Source of the DNA: Akebia trifoliata
Taxonomy: Eukaryota > Streptophyta > Magnoliopsida > Ranunculales > Lardizabalaceae
DNA length: 64,000 nucleotides
NCBI GenBank assembly: GCA_017979445.1
Contig: CM030704.1
Span: 13,561,658-13,625,657, forward strand
Direction: 5' to 3'
Positions 34,261 through 46,378 of this stretch are shown here, in pieces. The stretch's first letter is position 1. Each line of letters starts with the position of its first letter. The position numbers were made by a program, and so were the translations under genes. The notes under the pieces were generated by a model, which was not told the origin of the DNA, did no database searches, and saw only the letters and a program-made list of their open reading frames with translations.

Positions 34261-34960
34261 AACTTTAACCAATGTGGCACTAGTGCGTGACCCAGTCTCT
34301 TCGGAGATGCGACGTCATTCATGAAAATCACAACTTTAGTCACGTACCTTAAGGTATATTAAACTGGGGCATCAGTACCGTCTGATCAGGTGACTCTGAA
34401 AGGTATATCGATGCACCCAGGCTGGAGCGACCTGAGCCTTTTGTCCTATTTCAAACCGCATAGTCACATGTCCTGATTGCGTACGTAGTACTAGTACGTG
34501 GTCGATCCCCTCGTGGGATGCTAAACCATTTATGAAACCTACAACCCTAGACTCGTACTTATACAGTATATCAAAGGTAATCTAAGTTCACCAATTGCAC
34601 TTCTTGGTCAAAATTAGTGCCTAAGCGAGATCCTGCCCCGCTGTACCCTATTGTACGAGGGGGTTAGACTACGTCTATTCTAGATGAGAGGTATTTAAGA
34701 GGGTCCTTGCTCAGTATGGTGTGCCACTTCACAACTGGGGATTAAGTTGGTTATTTTTTACTTCAGAGAAATGGGTTGAAGTCTTAGATTATCACCTATA
34801 TGGTATATTAAACCAAGTCACCACGTATTGAGAGGTATATAGGTGCACTTCGGCAAAGGTTGCCAGATAAATTGCATTGCACATAGTAAACTTAGAGTCT
34901 AGAAAATCTCCCTATAGGTCACGACTCGAACTTATCGTGGGTGTTCCCGATTTATTTGTT
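34261..34960 (+). repeat. Conserved leader block of element C
   Basis: Matches 49040-49720 of element AB and, inverted, 1-330 of the left-edge element. Contains two diverged copies of the motif series ACTAGT-CGTGG...GATGC...CATTYATGAAA...ACAAC....A-TCGTAC and ends with the TGTACCC...GTACGAGGGGG segment. Confidence 0.85.
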
Positions 34961-35194
34961 GGAAATGGACCTTATAAATGATGAGATCAGGAATGTATGG
35001 TTGTCCTCAAGGATTAAAGTTCTTTGTTTTACCTGATTAAAATGGGTGCACCGACCCTATAAAGAATCCATTTTTTACAATAATTCATAATGACCTAGTC
35101 CATCTAAATCCAACAATCATGATTGGGCCAGGCCATTTAAATTAAAATGGAAATCAAATTCTTTGCTAAATTCGGATTTTAACCTATTTTCAAA

Positions 35195-35290
35195 GAAGAA
35201 AAATGGTTTACAAAAGAAAAGTATTTTTCAGAAAAAATATTTTTCAAAAGAAAATACTTTCCAAAAGAAAAGAAAAGGAAGAAAAAAATA
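35195..35290 (+). repeat. Short tandem TTTTCCAAAAGAAAA-type repeat
   Basis: Units of about 17-20 bp built on TATTTTTCARAAGAAAA; the counterpart of 49995-50195. The lysine/phenylalanine-rich frames it creates are incidental. Confidence 0.75.
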
Positions 35291-36129
35291 TCTATTTTTG
35301 CATATGTTTTTTACCAAAAATCTATTTTTTGCATGGATCTTGGAAAATTACTAAAATATATTTTTCTAAAAAGAAAATGATTACAAAAAATAATCAGATT
35401 TGTGAAAATTATTATTCAATAAAAATAGTACTTTTCAATAATTTTCAAGAGTGCAATAAAATCATTTTCCTTCTGAATAATTATTGAATGGATGAATTAT
35501 TTAATAGATTGGTGCACAGAATTCAATAAAATCTCAGGATTCATTAAAATGTTATCAAGGGGGTAACACTGAAACTGGTTAAATTCACCTTCAATGAGGT
35601 TTAAGGGTTATCATTGTACCTAAGCTCAATCGTCTATCGTCTAGCTAGGGTTGTAAGTCTAATTAGTTAGAATAAACATCAGTACCAAGTCAATAGTTAG
35701 AAATAACCTCAGAATTTCTCAATATCGCCCAATTGTTCCATGAAGATCACCATGCCTCAATCCTATTGGTTGTAGGCAATGTCTTAGTCCTCAGTCCTAA
35801 TCAAGCCCGTTGTCGGTAGTTATCTTGAGTTTTCAAGAGTTATTTGAGTTAACTTGAGTCCAATTTTTCAATGTCATGTTTTCTTTAGATCGAGACTACT
35901 CTTTTCCTACTGAGTCAAGTTAATTTGTCAAGTCTATAGAGGTGTTTGTCATCCCATCTGAATTTGATTGGATAAAAGAAATTTTTGAATACCTCGAGTG
36001 CATTAACGAATTAACTAATAATCTGATAGATTTCTCTCCTAAACAAGAAAGATAAGAGTCGGGCTCAACTTTTAATCAAGAAAGCAAAGGTCATTAACCT
36101 CGAAGCAGAAAATAATTCACAGAGAAATT

Positions 36130-37060
36130 CAGATAGAAACCATCCTATCCCTAGAGGAACACGAAGGGGATAATGAATTTACTCAGAAATTTCAAAAGAC
36201 TTATTCGTGTGATCTGATGAGGATATGTTGGTGCAAGCTTGGGTATTGTCTGACACGGAATAGATACTGGCTTGAGAAAATGAGATCAAGGAAGATGTTA
36301 CAAAATGTATCAGTGCTACACTTCTCAAAATGGTAGAGCTCCCAAAATAGATTATCATTCTCAGACTAATGAAACAGTTGAAACGGTATTGATCTCTGAT
36401 AATGGGTCGTATATCAAAGCTTAGGTTGTTACTCTATGTTCAAAGTTCAGGATCCGGCATCACAAATCCTCCCCCTACGTTCTCAGACTAATGGAAAGGT
36501 TGAAGTAGCCAATAAAAAATCTGAAAACAATCATCAAGACAATGTGTCAATCACACCAGGATTAGTTAGAGAAGTTACCATTCACACTACAGGGGTACAG
36601 AAACAGTCTTACCAGTTAAAAGGAAAATTTCATATCTTAAGGTCTTGATAGAAAGTCAATTACTAAAACTAGACTAGCTCATCATTGGGTGCGAAGAGCT
36701 AAACTTGATTGAAGAAAAACAACCTAGAAGTTTTGTACCACGTGCAAACTTTTCAAAAAAGAATCGTTCGCACATTTGATAAAAAGGTTAAAATTCGCCA
36801 CTTACAAGTCAAGGATTTAACCATCAGACTTCAGACAAAATTAAGCACTCCTCCTTGATTATGGGAAGAACTCTGAACCCAATTGGAGAGATTAATTCAT
36901 TAAGGAAATATTGTCTGGAAAAACCGTCAAACTTCAAGATCATGATAGAATTGAACTACCAGAATCAACCAACCTTGACCAAATCAAGCGGTACTACATT
37001 CAAGGAGGCCATCTTTGGCCGAATCAATTTTCCTGCTACCTTGTTCAACATATCATTTCT
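36130..37060 (+). pseudogene. Pol remnant of element C (RT start, integrase, C-terminus)
   Basis: A short RT-leading segment near 36170-36260 is followed directly by the integrase second half: an SDNGSY motif near 36395, then broken pieces of the SSPY..Q.NG.VE region. It ends with a segment containing LQDHDRIELPESTNLDQIKRYY at about 36926-36990, the typical C-terminal tail of Ogre/Tat polymerase polyproteins. Stops and frame changes are frequent. RT, RNase H and the first part of integrase are missing, with a junction like that of element AB. Confidence 0.75.
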
Positions 37061-37494
37061 CAACCCCTTTGCAGTCTTTTCAAAACAAAACAAAAATTAT
37101 GCCTTTTTATTTCTCAGCCCGATCACCTAACCTAGGGGAGGGAAGAATTCGAACTACGTTTTGGTCTGATCTCAAAATTCTGCGTTACGTAGGCAACCTG
37201 AGAAGTTACTTCAGGCCCGACCACATCAAAATAAAAAATATATATATTTCCCTACACGAAAAAAAAAATTTAAAGAAATATCATCCAAAATAGGGAATAA
37301 AGTTCAAAGAAAAAGAAAAAAATGCCACAAAAGAGGCATTCAGGTTTTTGAGCCTCAAAATCCTTTTCTTTTTATACCCAGTCTTAAGCTTACCCATAAA
37401 AGTCTTCTTAAGTACCGTGCGAAAAGTAAAGGAAAATAGCAAAGCATGATCAGACAGCAATTCCATGAGTTCAGAAAGAAAAAAAGAGAAAAAA

Positions 37495-37690
37495 GCCTAC
37501 TAGGTTGAAAATCAGAAAAGGGCGACTTAGGCAAAAATTAAGGCAAGCTCGCAAGGTTGAAAATTCGAAAGGATGATCTTGGCAACAATCAGAGCAAAGA
37601 AAAAAAATGAAAAAGTTCATTAGTTTGAAAACTTGAAAGGGCAATCTAGGCAAAAGTTAGAGCAACAAAGAAAAACATAAAAAAAATCTC
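37495..37690 (+). repeat. 3' UTR tandem array, about 70-bp unit (element C)
   Basis: Units carry GTTGAAAATT-GAAAGG-CGA-TTAGGCAAAAATTAGAGCAA; three diverged copies. The same array is at 52430-52650 and, inverted, at 3647-3890. Confidence 0.82.
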
Positions 37691-38459
37691 TGAGGATTAA
37701 AAAGCTAAGAGCGATTCGAGCTGAAACATCAGAAGTCCGAATAATCAAGTTCAATACTTAGCTTAAACCAGGCACAGAATTAAAAGCCACAAGCATCTTG
37801 TCTACGATCAATCTAAAAATTTTTACTTCCCCAAGTGAACCAAGGGAGAGAATGATGAATTCTATGATAAGTCTCAAAAGGAAATATTTTATTTTCTAGA
37901 GCTTGACTCAAAACCTTCAATAAAATTAATCAAAATTAAAAGTTGGATCTTTATTCCACTTGTGGTAATCAAATATTTCAAATCTTCATACAAAGGACAT
38001 TTTCTTTCTTCTTTAATATGTAGTTTTTCCCGTTTATACTAAAGGCATTTTTTAAAATTTTTACATGATGTGTTCTATTATCTCCAATGCCATGTTTCCT
38101 GTCAAACTAATGGCATTTTTTGTTCTCAAGATTGAGCAATGTTAATCCTAAAAGATAAAAGGAATCCCAAACTTAAGGTTACCCTTCTGATAACAATTTT
38201 TCAGAAATCTTTGAGGTTCAAAAGAAATAAAAACTCAGGTTTTAAATTCATAAAACTTTTGGATAAAACCTTGAGGTTCAAACAAAAACACTTCGGATCC
38301 CACATTTGGTTGTGCCCAGAGATTAAACCTTTCACCTAGAATAGGAAATAACGCATTCATTCTTTCCCAGATTTATTCATTCCCAGATTCAATCACTCTT
38401 TTCCAGATTCATTTTCAATCGTTATTTCCCAGATTCATTCCTTCATTCTCAGTTTTACT

Positions 38460-38875
38460 CAGCTAGATACCGTCGAGGGTTTTTTGGATTTTGCTCAATT
38501 GTCGCCAAGGGTTAACTTGGATTTTACTCAGATGCCGCCAAGGGTTATCTTGGATTTTGCTCAGTTGTCGCCAAGGGTAAACTTGGATTTTTCTCAGATG
38601 TCGGATTTTGCTTAGTTGCCACCAAGGGTTAACTTGGATTTTGCTCAGTTACCGCCAAGGTTTATCTTGGATTGCCACCAAGGGTTAACTTAGATTTTGC
38701 TTAGTTGCCGCCAAGGGTTAACTTAGATTTTGCTTAGTTGCCGCCAAGGGTTATCTTGAATTTTGCTCAGATGCCGTTAAGAGTTAACTTGGATTTTACT
38801 CAGTTGCCGCCAAGGGTTAACTTGGATTTTGCTCAGTTACCACCAAGGGTTATCCTGGATTTTGCTCAAATTATG
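38460..38875 (+). repeat. 3' UTR 33-bp tandem array (element C)
   Basis: About a dozen units of GCTCAGTTGCCGCCAAGGGTT-A-CTTGGATTT, with partial units and substitutions (AACTT and ATCTT variants). Diverged counterpart of the array at 53360-53995. Confidence 0.9.
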
Positions 38876-39198
38876 CTTACTTTTGCTCATATTATGCTCA
38901 GATTTTACTCAGATTATGCTCAATTTTTTTTTCAATTTTTACTCAGTTTAACACAATACACACACTCACACTTGCACCTTTTAGTTAGGGAGAATTCTCT
39001 AAAATTCAAGGATCTGACGCCGTCAGTGAGAGTTCGCGCTCAATGACTTGACACTCTTTAGGTCGGGGAGAGTTTTACCCTCAAGGATCCAAACGTCCTA
39101 ACGAATTGTTAAATCAGGTTGCAAAATGAACTGTCACTAGCTTTGGCATTCAAATATCACACTATCTACCAAAATAAATTTGCTATCTAGTTTGCTTC

Positions 39199-39222
39199 AA
39201 CCCTCTATCAAAGAGGGGCATC
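39199..39222 (+). other. Polypurine tract hairpin of element C
   Basis: CCCTCT-ATCAA-AGAGGG stem with AAAGAGGGG as the purine tract, ending five bases before the 3' LTR. Confidence 0.75.
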
Positions 39223-40801
39223 CGTAGACACCCTATTTTTGCACTTGCCTGATTAATCAACTCGTCAATCCGATTGCAACGGTTCCCAATGATGGATGAT
39301 TATTCCAATAATTTATTTTGTTACTAGATATGTTTCAGAAATTTAGATGAGGTATCTCAAACTAACAAAACCTTAGAAATCACGTTACGCTAGGAAAATA
39401 TAACTCCAAAAACATAGAAATTATCATCTTACAGACAAAAAGAAGTTTTATGATAAAAATCACTAAAAAATGACCAAATTACCAAAATACCCCTAACATC
39501 AAAACATCCCTAGAGCTTACATTATGCTTAGGAAAACCCTTTCAAACACATAAAATCAAAAATCAAAACTAAATAAATTATTTTGTCAATTTTTACAAAA
39601 TTTGATAAAATTACGAAAATACTATTCATAAAGTTCACGACCATTTCGCACAAAAAATTTCATAAATGATACAAACCAATATTTCCATTGAATTTCTTAC
39701 GAAAAATCGATTCTAAAATATCCTAGAACCTCAAAAACTAACTTAAAACGCAAAAAGTCCTCTTCGAGGGCAAATCGATAATTTTACAATTTTAATAATA
39801 AAAAATTTTGAAATGAATAATTAAAAAATTAATTAATGTATAGTGAAATACTAATTAAAATTAAAGTCAATCAAGTAAGACTAAAGTTAAAATCTTAAAA
39901 GTTAATCAAGTAAGACTAAAGTCAAGAAATTAAAGTCAATCAAGTAACACTAAAGTCAATTTTAAAGTCAATCAAGTAAGACTAAAGTCAATCAAGTGAG
40001 ATTAAAAGTTAAAATCTTAAAACAATCCTAATTAAATAATAACTCTATTTAAAATAATCCTAATTAAATAATAATTCTATTTTCAACAATTCTAATCAAA
40101 ATATAACTCTACCTAAAACAATTATAATTAAACAATAACTATTTCTAAAAGAATTATAATTAAACACTAACTCTTTCTAAACAAACACTTAAAAAAAATC
40201 AATAAATAGGGGTCCTTACAACATATTTTTCGGATGAAAAAATAAATCCTAGAAAAAGTAAGTCAAAAAGCTTCCCTAACCTCTCACAAACCCTAATTTT
40301 GAAGCCCTAACTCCTTATCTAACATCCATACCCCAACTTTAGCTCAAAAAACACCTAAAAATCCTTCGAAAACACACCAAAAATCCATAAAAAAAATTAG
40401 AAAAATTCAGAAGGAGATACTTTATTTTGGAGATTCGAAACAAATCCAATGACAGAATGAAACGAGGAGTACTGTATGAAGAACTATTTTACCAGATCTA
40501 AGAGAACAAGACCGTTGTCTTCATAAAGGTAAAGATTTAAATTTTTTATTGATTAGGTCTTTTTAGCAATATAGTTCTATTTGAAAATTAGTAGAGACCG
40601 GCGTTTACCGGGCAGGGTTGGTGCCTAACACCTTCCAATCCCGTAATGTGATCCCCAAACTCAGTTTTTTTTTAAGTGTATTAGTTGTTTATCTGTTTAG
40701 AGTCGATATTCGATTCCTAGACCACAATAACTAGGTGGCGACTCCCAAACCTCAAAGGTCAAAAGCTGATCCGCGCACCCCGCGGATCGAGGGCACTTTC
40801 A
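39223..40801 (+). mobile_element. 3' LTR of element C (family 1b)
   Basis: Matches 29277-30896 throughout, with many scattered substitutions and small deletions. The first base is C where the partner has T (CGTAGACA), which breaks the canonical TG end. Confidence 0.9.
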
Positions 40802-41610
40802 AGTATGTATATGTTTTTTTTATTACATCCATTCGGGTCAATCTTAATAATTAATGAACCATGTATCTCAACCACAGTAACAAAAAATGGTGTTTTTTTT
40901 CTAAAGCAATGCATTTAAAATGCTTCTTATACCTCTAACGATTAAAATAATAAAAAAAATGCAATTTTCTCAAAAGTATATATATATTAATCATTTTTAA
41001 TGTGTTTTTTACATTTTAAACAAGTTTTTCCACACACACACACACACAAAAAACAAAAATACTAAACATTTTTTTTTCTTAATGTGGGATTTGATTCATA
41101 ATAGAATTGGTGATTCGTAAATGTGGAAATATGGGATTTGATGATAATATTTTAATGTTATGATTTTTCAATTATTTTCAATATTTTATTATTTTGAACA
41201 AAAGATATGTTGATTAATAAACTTTTTTTTCTCATCATAATATGTATAATTATGTTTGAGAACATGTTATATTGAAATATAGAATAAATTAAAATAAATA
41301 TCTTATGTTTTTATTAGATATATACAATTTTAAAATATTTTTTTATATATTATGTTTCATCATTTTTTCCACTTCTTTTTTGATTTTTCCTGTTTTCTAC
41401 ATTTTTTCTGAAGTTTTCCCTTGTTGTTTTAAACCTGTACTTCAACTTTGTGACTATGATCTCAACTACTGGTAGAAATAATTTGTTTTTATGGTTAATT
41501 TGATCAATAACTATGAATTAATGATCACTAATGGTGGACAGAACTAATCCATTCGTCTAAGCCATTCTTTGGTTTGTTAATAAGTTCAAATTGATCTTGG
41601 GTTATTGGAG
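40802..41610. other. AT-rich spacer
   Basis: Contains a (CA)n run near 41033-41047 and long T tracts. No gene recognised. Confidence 0.5.
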
Positions 41611-41882
41611 TGTTGAGAGTCATCACCATCTCTGTGTTTGACTGAGACTGTGTGACAGAAAATAGTCTCAGTGACCGTTTCTATTTTGGTAGTAGAATTT
41701 TAGGAATTAGTTGCTTCTTTGACTCAACTTAGTTAGGTGATATATTCTAGGAAGGTTGTTGAGTAGTGTAATGTTTTTAGAAAATTTGTTAGTAGTGTTG
41801 TCCCTTATTTTTGGTTTTATGCTATTGTAATTATCTATAAATTTAGCAGTAAATAAAACAAATAAAGTGATTGTGTTCAACA
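41611..41882 (+). mobile_element. Copia-type LTR, 272 bp
   Basis: Starts TGTTGA and ends TCAACA (perfect 6-bp inverted ends), with a CTATAAATTTAG box near 41834. A primer site follows after three bases, so this is a 5' LTR; the element body after about 42010 is not recognisable and is probably deleted. Confidence 0.78.
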
Positions 41883-41885
41883 ATT

Positions 41886-41897
41886 TGGTATTAGAGC
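41886..41897 (+). other. Primer-binding site, initiator-Met tRNA type
   Basis: TGGTATTAGAGC, one base different from the canonical plant TGGTATCAGAGC site. Confidence 0.8.
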
Positions 41898-42009
41898 AAA
41901 ATACCCGGTGTTCTCAATCAGAAAAAGAAGTAGATCTAGAACAACTTCGGTCAAGGATCAGGTTAAGAAGATTGCAAATCTAGCATCTCACTCTATACAT
42001 TGCTATTGG

Positions 42010-43198
42010 CTTGATCTGTGGTGCCCCGCTAAACGTTAACACAAAGCCCCATGTCAGATCTCAAGGCACTAGGTGGTGCCTCAAAATTTTAGCATGGTCT
42101 CCTCTGTTTATGTTAGCATTCCAAGGCGTTTAACCTGCTCCACCTGATAAACAAAATCCATAATAACCTGTATTATATACAAAATATAATAATAGCGGAA
42201 GTCTATATACATCTAATAATGTACGATAGATCAAAGTACGAAAAGATAAATAAAATATAAGATTTTACAAACATTCCTCACTCTAACAAAAGTTCTAACG
42301 CTCCGTATAAGACCCATAATATTACCTGAACAAACTAACACCACTAGGGGGTATAGCCCCAGTACTTACTAGGTAACGGACTCTAGTCGTCTATCTGACC
42401 TACTAGATAGTCCTCACTCGTGTTCTACACCTGCCTCACCAAGCTCCGGATCTAAAACTATAAAAATTGATAAGAAAAATGTGAGTAACAATGGTTACCC
42501 AGTAAGGAAGCAAACAATATCTGTTAATAACATCTCCTAATATAAATAAATAAACATACTGAATCATTTTAACATATGCAAAGTTTTACAAAAGAAATTA
42601 TGATTAACTGGTACATATAGTCAGGAATGAGCAATTAAACATTTTAAAACTCACATTACATCCATCAGCAATACTCACTATAATATTTTATTTTTATACA
42701 AATCTAATTGACCAAATGGAAACATTAAACATGCATTTCATTTTATATATCCAAATAATGCAACATATACATAATACATAATGGTGGAGTAGTGGAATTA
42801 AAGAGTTGGGATTCACGACTGGATCATTCCCAGTCAGGACATGATATTACAAATTCTTTACTAACTTTTAGTTCCTGATTTTATGGTCGGTCACTGCACT
42901 TACCACACTTGGTTGACTATTTATCCGACTCAGGCTGGCTGTTTGACGTATCCGTAAGCAATAGGTCTCTTTTTGATGTGTCAAAACGTTCAACTACTAT
43001 AGATTGTTAGTGATCACTAACTAATCATATTATAGACTTATTAGATGTGCCTGTGATTCCCAAATATACAATCCCATTCGTATACGACCACCTTTACATT
43101 ACAAGTTCATTGGTAAAGATAGAGAGGAATAAACCCAGATTCCAATAGTGATTCTATTCTCATACATGTCCCATACCACGTATGAGTTTGGTTGTCTC
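42010..43198 (-). mobile_element. Unclassified LTR-like sequence
   Basis: No coding content. Phrases such as GGTGCCCCGCTAAACGTTAACACA and the GGGTATAGCCCCAGTACTTACTAG segment are reminiscent of chromovirus-type LTRs on the minus strand, but neither terminus nor primer site could be placed. Confidence 0.35.
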
Positions 43199-43652
43199 TG
43201 AAAGCGCCCTCGATCCGCAGGGTGCGCGGATCCACTTTTGAGCTTTGAGATTTCGAAGTCGTCACCTAGTTATTACAGTCTAGGAACCGAACTAATTCTA
43301 AAAAGGTAAATATTACTAATCTACGAAAGAAAAAAGAAATGGATCCGGGGATCACGTTACGGGGTTGGAAGGTGTTAGGCATCAACCCCGCCCGGCAAAT
43401 GCCGGTCTCTACTAATTCCCAAATAAACTACATTGCTAAAAGACCTACGTAATAAAATAATAAGAAATAGATACCTTTCTAAAGACAACGTTCTCGTTCC
43501 CTTAGATCTGATAAAGTAACTCCTTGTACAATACTCCTCGTTTTGTTCTGTCTTTAGATCTGATTTCTAATCTCTGAAACGAGGTATCTCTTTCTTAGAT
43601 CTGGATTCTTCATATTTGTTTATGGATTTTTGGATATTTTTGAAAGGCTTCT
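43199..43652 (-). mobile_element. Truncated Ogre-like LTR (3' end only)
   Basis: On the minus strand it ends CGAGGGCGCTTTCA at 43199 and includes GGTTGATGCCTAACACC and the ACAGAACAAAACGAGGAGTA segment of family 1 LTRs. Similarity ends near 43652. No primer site lies beyond 43199, so it was a 3' or solo LTR. Confidence 0.78.
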
Positions 43653-44633
43653 AGGATAGCAACCACGACTTCAACTCCTCTTCTTCTCCCTTCTCCAACT
43701 GCTCTTCACCCCCACATTGGACAATAGCCATGTTCTTCATCTCCCTCTCTCAAAATCTATATAAAAGCTTGTTTCCCAAGCCAAAGGGGAGACAAAAAAA
43801 AAATAGAAAAAACGTTTTCATGGTTGGCTGCCATTTAAAAAAAAAAACAACTCATCTCTCTCTCTCTCTCACGTCTTTGATCTCCACGTTTCCTTTTCTA
43901 ACGTTCCTTCATCTCTTGGCCTTGGCCTTGCATCTCTACCTTATCATCTTCATCTCTAAAAAAAAAAAAAAAATAGTAACTTCTTATTCTTTACATAACC
44001 TGCAACATTGTTGATTCCCAAACGCACATAACCTTGTTGTTACGCCTCAACTCTTCTATGAAGCTTCATTACATGTCCAAATACAGTCCCTTAAAACGTT
44101 TTACATCGTGTTCTTAACTCACTACCCAGCCCCTTGCAACGTAGCCTCTCACTGTCCAATCCATCACCTCCCTTAAACCTGCAACACAGCAGCGTTCAGC
44201 CATTGCTACAGCCCTATAGCAGCCCCTTATCATTTCTCTTTCACATTCCTTACTTCCTATAACATCTTCTCCATCTCCTAGCCTTTTTCTAGTTTTCGTA
44301 TCCCTTACAAATAAATGATATTGCCTTACCCCTCATTAGTTCGTTGCAAAAACAAGGTCCGTTGCAGCCTCTTCGCTACCTTCATCTTTCACAGAATAGT
44401 CACGAGTTTTGGAGATCATACTTGAAGGAATCAACCCTTGTCATCCCCACTTAGGTGATTTTTTTTTTAGTTCTTATTTATTTATTTATTTTTATTTTTA
44501 TTTTTATTTTTTCTCTTTTTTCATGTTCTCCTCGATTTATTTTTCATATATGGGTAGGATTAGGGACGTAGTGCTTCTGTAATTTTTCTTTTTTGTTTAT
44601 GTTGCTTATTGGTAGGATAGAGGTTTTATATAT
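43653..44633 (+). mobile_element. Family 2 LTR, left part (interrupted)
   Basis: A TATATAAAAG box at 43758 is followed by a CTCTCTCTC-rich leader, then T-rich sequence with TTGGTAGGATTAGG and TTGGTAGGATAGAGG, matching the inverted copy at 60600-61700. Element AB is inserted after 44633 and the same LTR resumes at 56064. The distance from TATA box to LTR end (about 2.4 kb after removing AB) fits the inverted copy (about 2.5 kb). Confidence 0.68.
43758..43767 (+). promoter_or_regulatory. Family 2 LTR TATA box
   Basis: TATATAAAAG followed by a pyrimidine-rich leader. Confidence 0.6.
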
Positions 44634-45419
44634 TGTAGACACCCCATTTTTGCATCCGCCTGATTAATCAAGTCGTCAACCCGATCACAAAGGTTCCCAA
44701 TGATGGATGTCTATTCCAATGCTTTATTTTGTTACCAGATATGTTTCAGAAATCCGGATGAGGTATCTTGAACTGACAAAACTTAGAAACCACGCTACGC
44801 TAGGAAAATATGACCCCAGAAACATAGAAATCATTATCTTGCAAACCAAAAAGAAGCTTCACGATAAAAATCACTAAAAATGATTAAATTGCCAAAATAC
44901 CCCTAACCTCAAAACAACCTTAGAGCCTACATTACGCTTAGGAAAATCCGTTCAAACACATAAAACAACAAATCGAAACCAAGTAAACCACTTCGCCAAT
45001 TTTCACAAAATTTGACAAAATTACGAAAATACCCCTCATAAAGTTCACGATCATTTCATACAAAAAACTTCATAAATGACAAAAACCAACATTCCCATTG
45101 AATTCCTTATGAAAAACTGATTCCAAAACATCCTGGAACATTGAAAAATGACTTAAAACGTAAAAAATCCTCTTAGAGGGCAAAACGGTAATTTCACAAT
45201 TTTCATAATTAAAAAATTCGAAATTAATAAATAAAACATTAAATAATTAAAGTGAAACATTAATGAAATTAATTTAAAAAGTTGAACCTAAAAAATCGAT
45301 TAATTGGACTCTTAGACAAAATTGTTGAGGGTTCGTGGGATATTTCTTTAAGGACCCCTCCATTTGGGGGTCCAAAGAATTAAAGATATAATAGAAGGGG
45401 GTTCTCCAAAAATTAAAAG

Positions 45420-45745
45420 TAAATCAAGAAAGACTGAAATCAAGGTATTAAAGTCAATCAAGTGAGACTGAAGTCAAAATTAAAGTCAATCAAGCAAGAC
45501 TGAAGTCAAGGTACTAATCGAGTCAATCTCATAAGACCAAGGTCAAAACCCTAAATCAAAACCCTAATCTAAATTAATCAAGTCAATCTCATAAGACTAA
45601 GGTCAAAACCCTAAATCCAAACCCTAATCTAAAACTAATCAAGTCAATCTCATAAGACTAAAGTCAAAACCCTAAAACCCTAAAGACTAAGTCAAAACCC
45701 TAATTGAAACCCTAAAAGAAACCCTAATCAAACCCTAAATGCTTC
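45420..45745 (+). promoter_or_regulatory. Telo-box and TTGAC (AGTCAA) array in LTR U3
   Basis: About ten AAACCCTA words in roughly 200 bases, interleaved with AGTCAA words, ending 10 bases upstream of the TATA box. AAACCCTAA (telo-box) and TTGAC (WRKY W-box core) are known plant promoter elements; function here is inference. Repeated at 55125-55445. Confidence 0.6.
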
Positions 45746-45754
45746 TAAAAATTT

Positions 45755-45763
45755 TATAAATAG
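45755..45763 (+). promoter_or_regulatory. LTR TATA box
   Basis: TATAAATAG, conserved in all family 1a LTRs of the window. Confidence 0.72.
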
Positions 45764-46325
45764 GAGCCTCCACACCCTATTTTCGTAAAAAAGAAGAACC
45801 CTAGAAAAAGCAGGTGAAGAAGCCTCCACAACCTCCCCAAAACCCTAATTTTGGAGCCCCAACTCCTTCCCTAACACCCCTACTCCGATTTTAGCCTAAA
45901 AAACACCCAAAAACCTCTCAAAAACTTTCAAAAATCCATAACAAATTCGAAGTACCCAGATCCAAGAAGAAAATACCTTACATCGGAGATCAAGAATCAG
46001 ATCCGGAGATAGAACGAAGTAAGGAATACGGTACAAGGAGCCATTCTCACCAGATCTGAGGGAATAACACTTTTGCAGATCAAAGGTAAATTTTTTTTAT
46101 TTTTTTTAATTTAGGTTTATCATTAGCAATGTAGATCTATTTTGGATAAGTAGAGACCGGCATTGGCCGGGTGGGGTTGGTGCCTAACACCTTCCAACCC
46201 CGTAACATGATCCCCGGATTCAGATTTCTATGGTAGATTAGTTCTTTTTATCCATTGTAGGGTCAATTTGGTTCCTAGACCGCAATAACTAGGTGGCGAC
46301 TCCCAAACCTCAAGGGTCAAAAGCA

Positions 46326-46346
46326 GATCCGCGCACCCCGCGGATC
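46326..46346 (+). other. LTR terminal hairpin
   Basis: GATCCGCG, loop CACCC, CGCGGATC: perfect 8-bp stem 13 bases from the LTR end. Confidence 0.8.
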
Positions 46347-46360
46347 GAGGGCGCTTTCAG

Positions 46361-46378
46361 TGGCGACTCCACTGGGGA
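46361..46378 (+). other. Primer-binding site of element AB
   Basis: TGGCGACTCCACTGGGGA, complementary except for one base to the tRNA-Arg 3' end as recalled (TGGCGACTCCGCTGGGGA). Ogre elements are known to use tRNA-Arg. Confidence 0.8.

Larger units (their letters stand above)
29277..40801 (+). mobile_element. Complete non-autonomous Ogre-derived retrotransposon (element C)
   Basis: Paired LTRs at 29277-30896 and 39223-40801, a tRNA-Arg-type primer site, a long leader, a small pol remnant, 3' UTR tandem arrays and a polypurine tract, in that order. Flanking five-mers AATAT (29272-29276) and AGTAT (40802-40806) agree at four of five bases. The LTRs differ from each other more than those of element AB and from 5' LTR to 3' LTR in length (1620 and 1579 bp), so the insertion is older. 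Gag, protease, most of RT and RNase H are absent; the pol deletion resembles that of AB. Confidence 0.88.
44634..46359 (+). mobile_element. 5' LTR of element AB (family 1a)
   Basis: TGTAGACACCCC...GGGCGCTTTCA. In order: an A-rich 5' part, AAGTCAATCAAG units, a telo-box/TTGAC array (45530-45745), TATA box at 45755, leader with GAGCCTCCACAACC, a T-rich segment, GGTGCCTAACACCTTCCAACC, GGTGGCGACTCC and a terminal hairpin. Confidence 0.93.

Noticed and set aside
35163..35487. Lysine/phenylalanine-rich open frames
   Set aside because: Produced by the TTTTCCAAAAGAAAA tandem repeat, seen again at 49995-50195.
45540..45745. Interstitial telomeric repeat
   Set aside because: AAACCCTA words are separated by other sequence, occur in every family 1a LTR at the same place, and do not form a head-to-tail telomere array.
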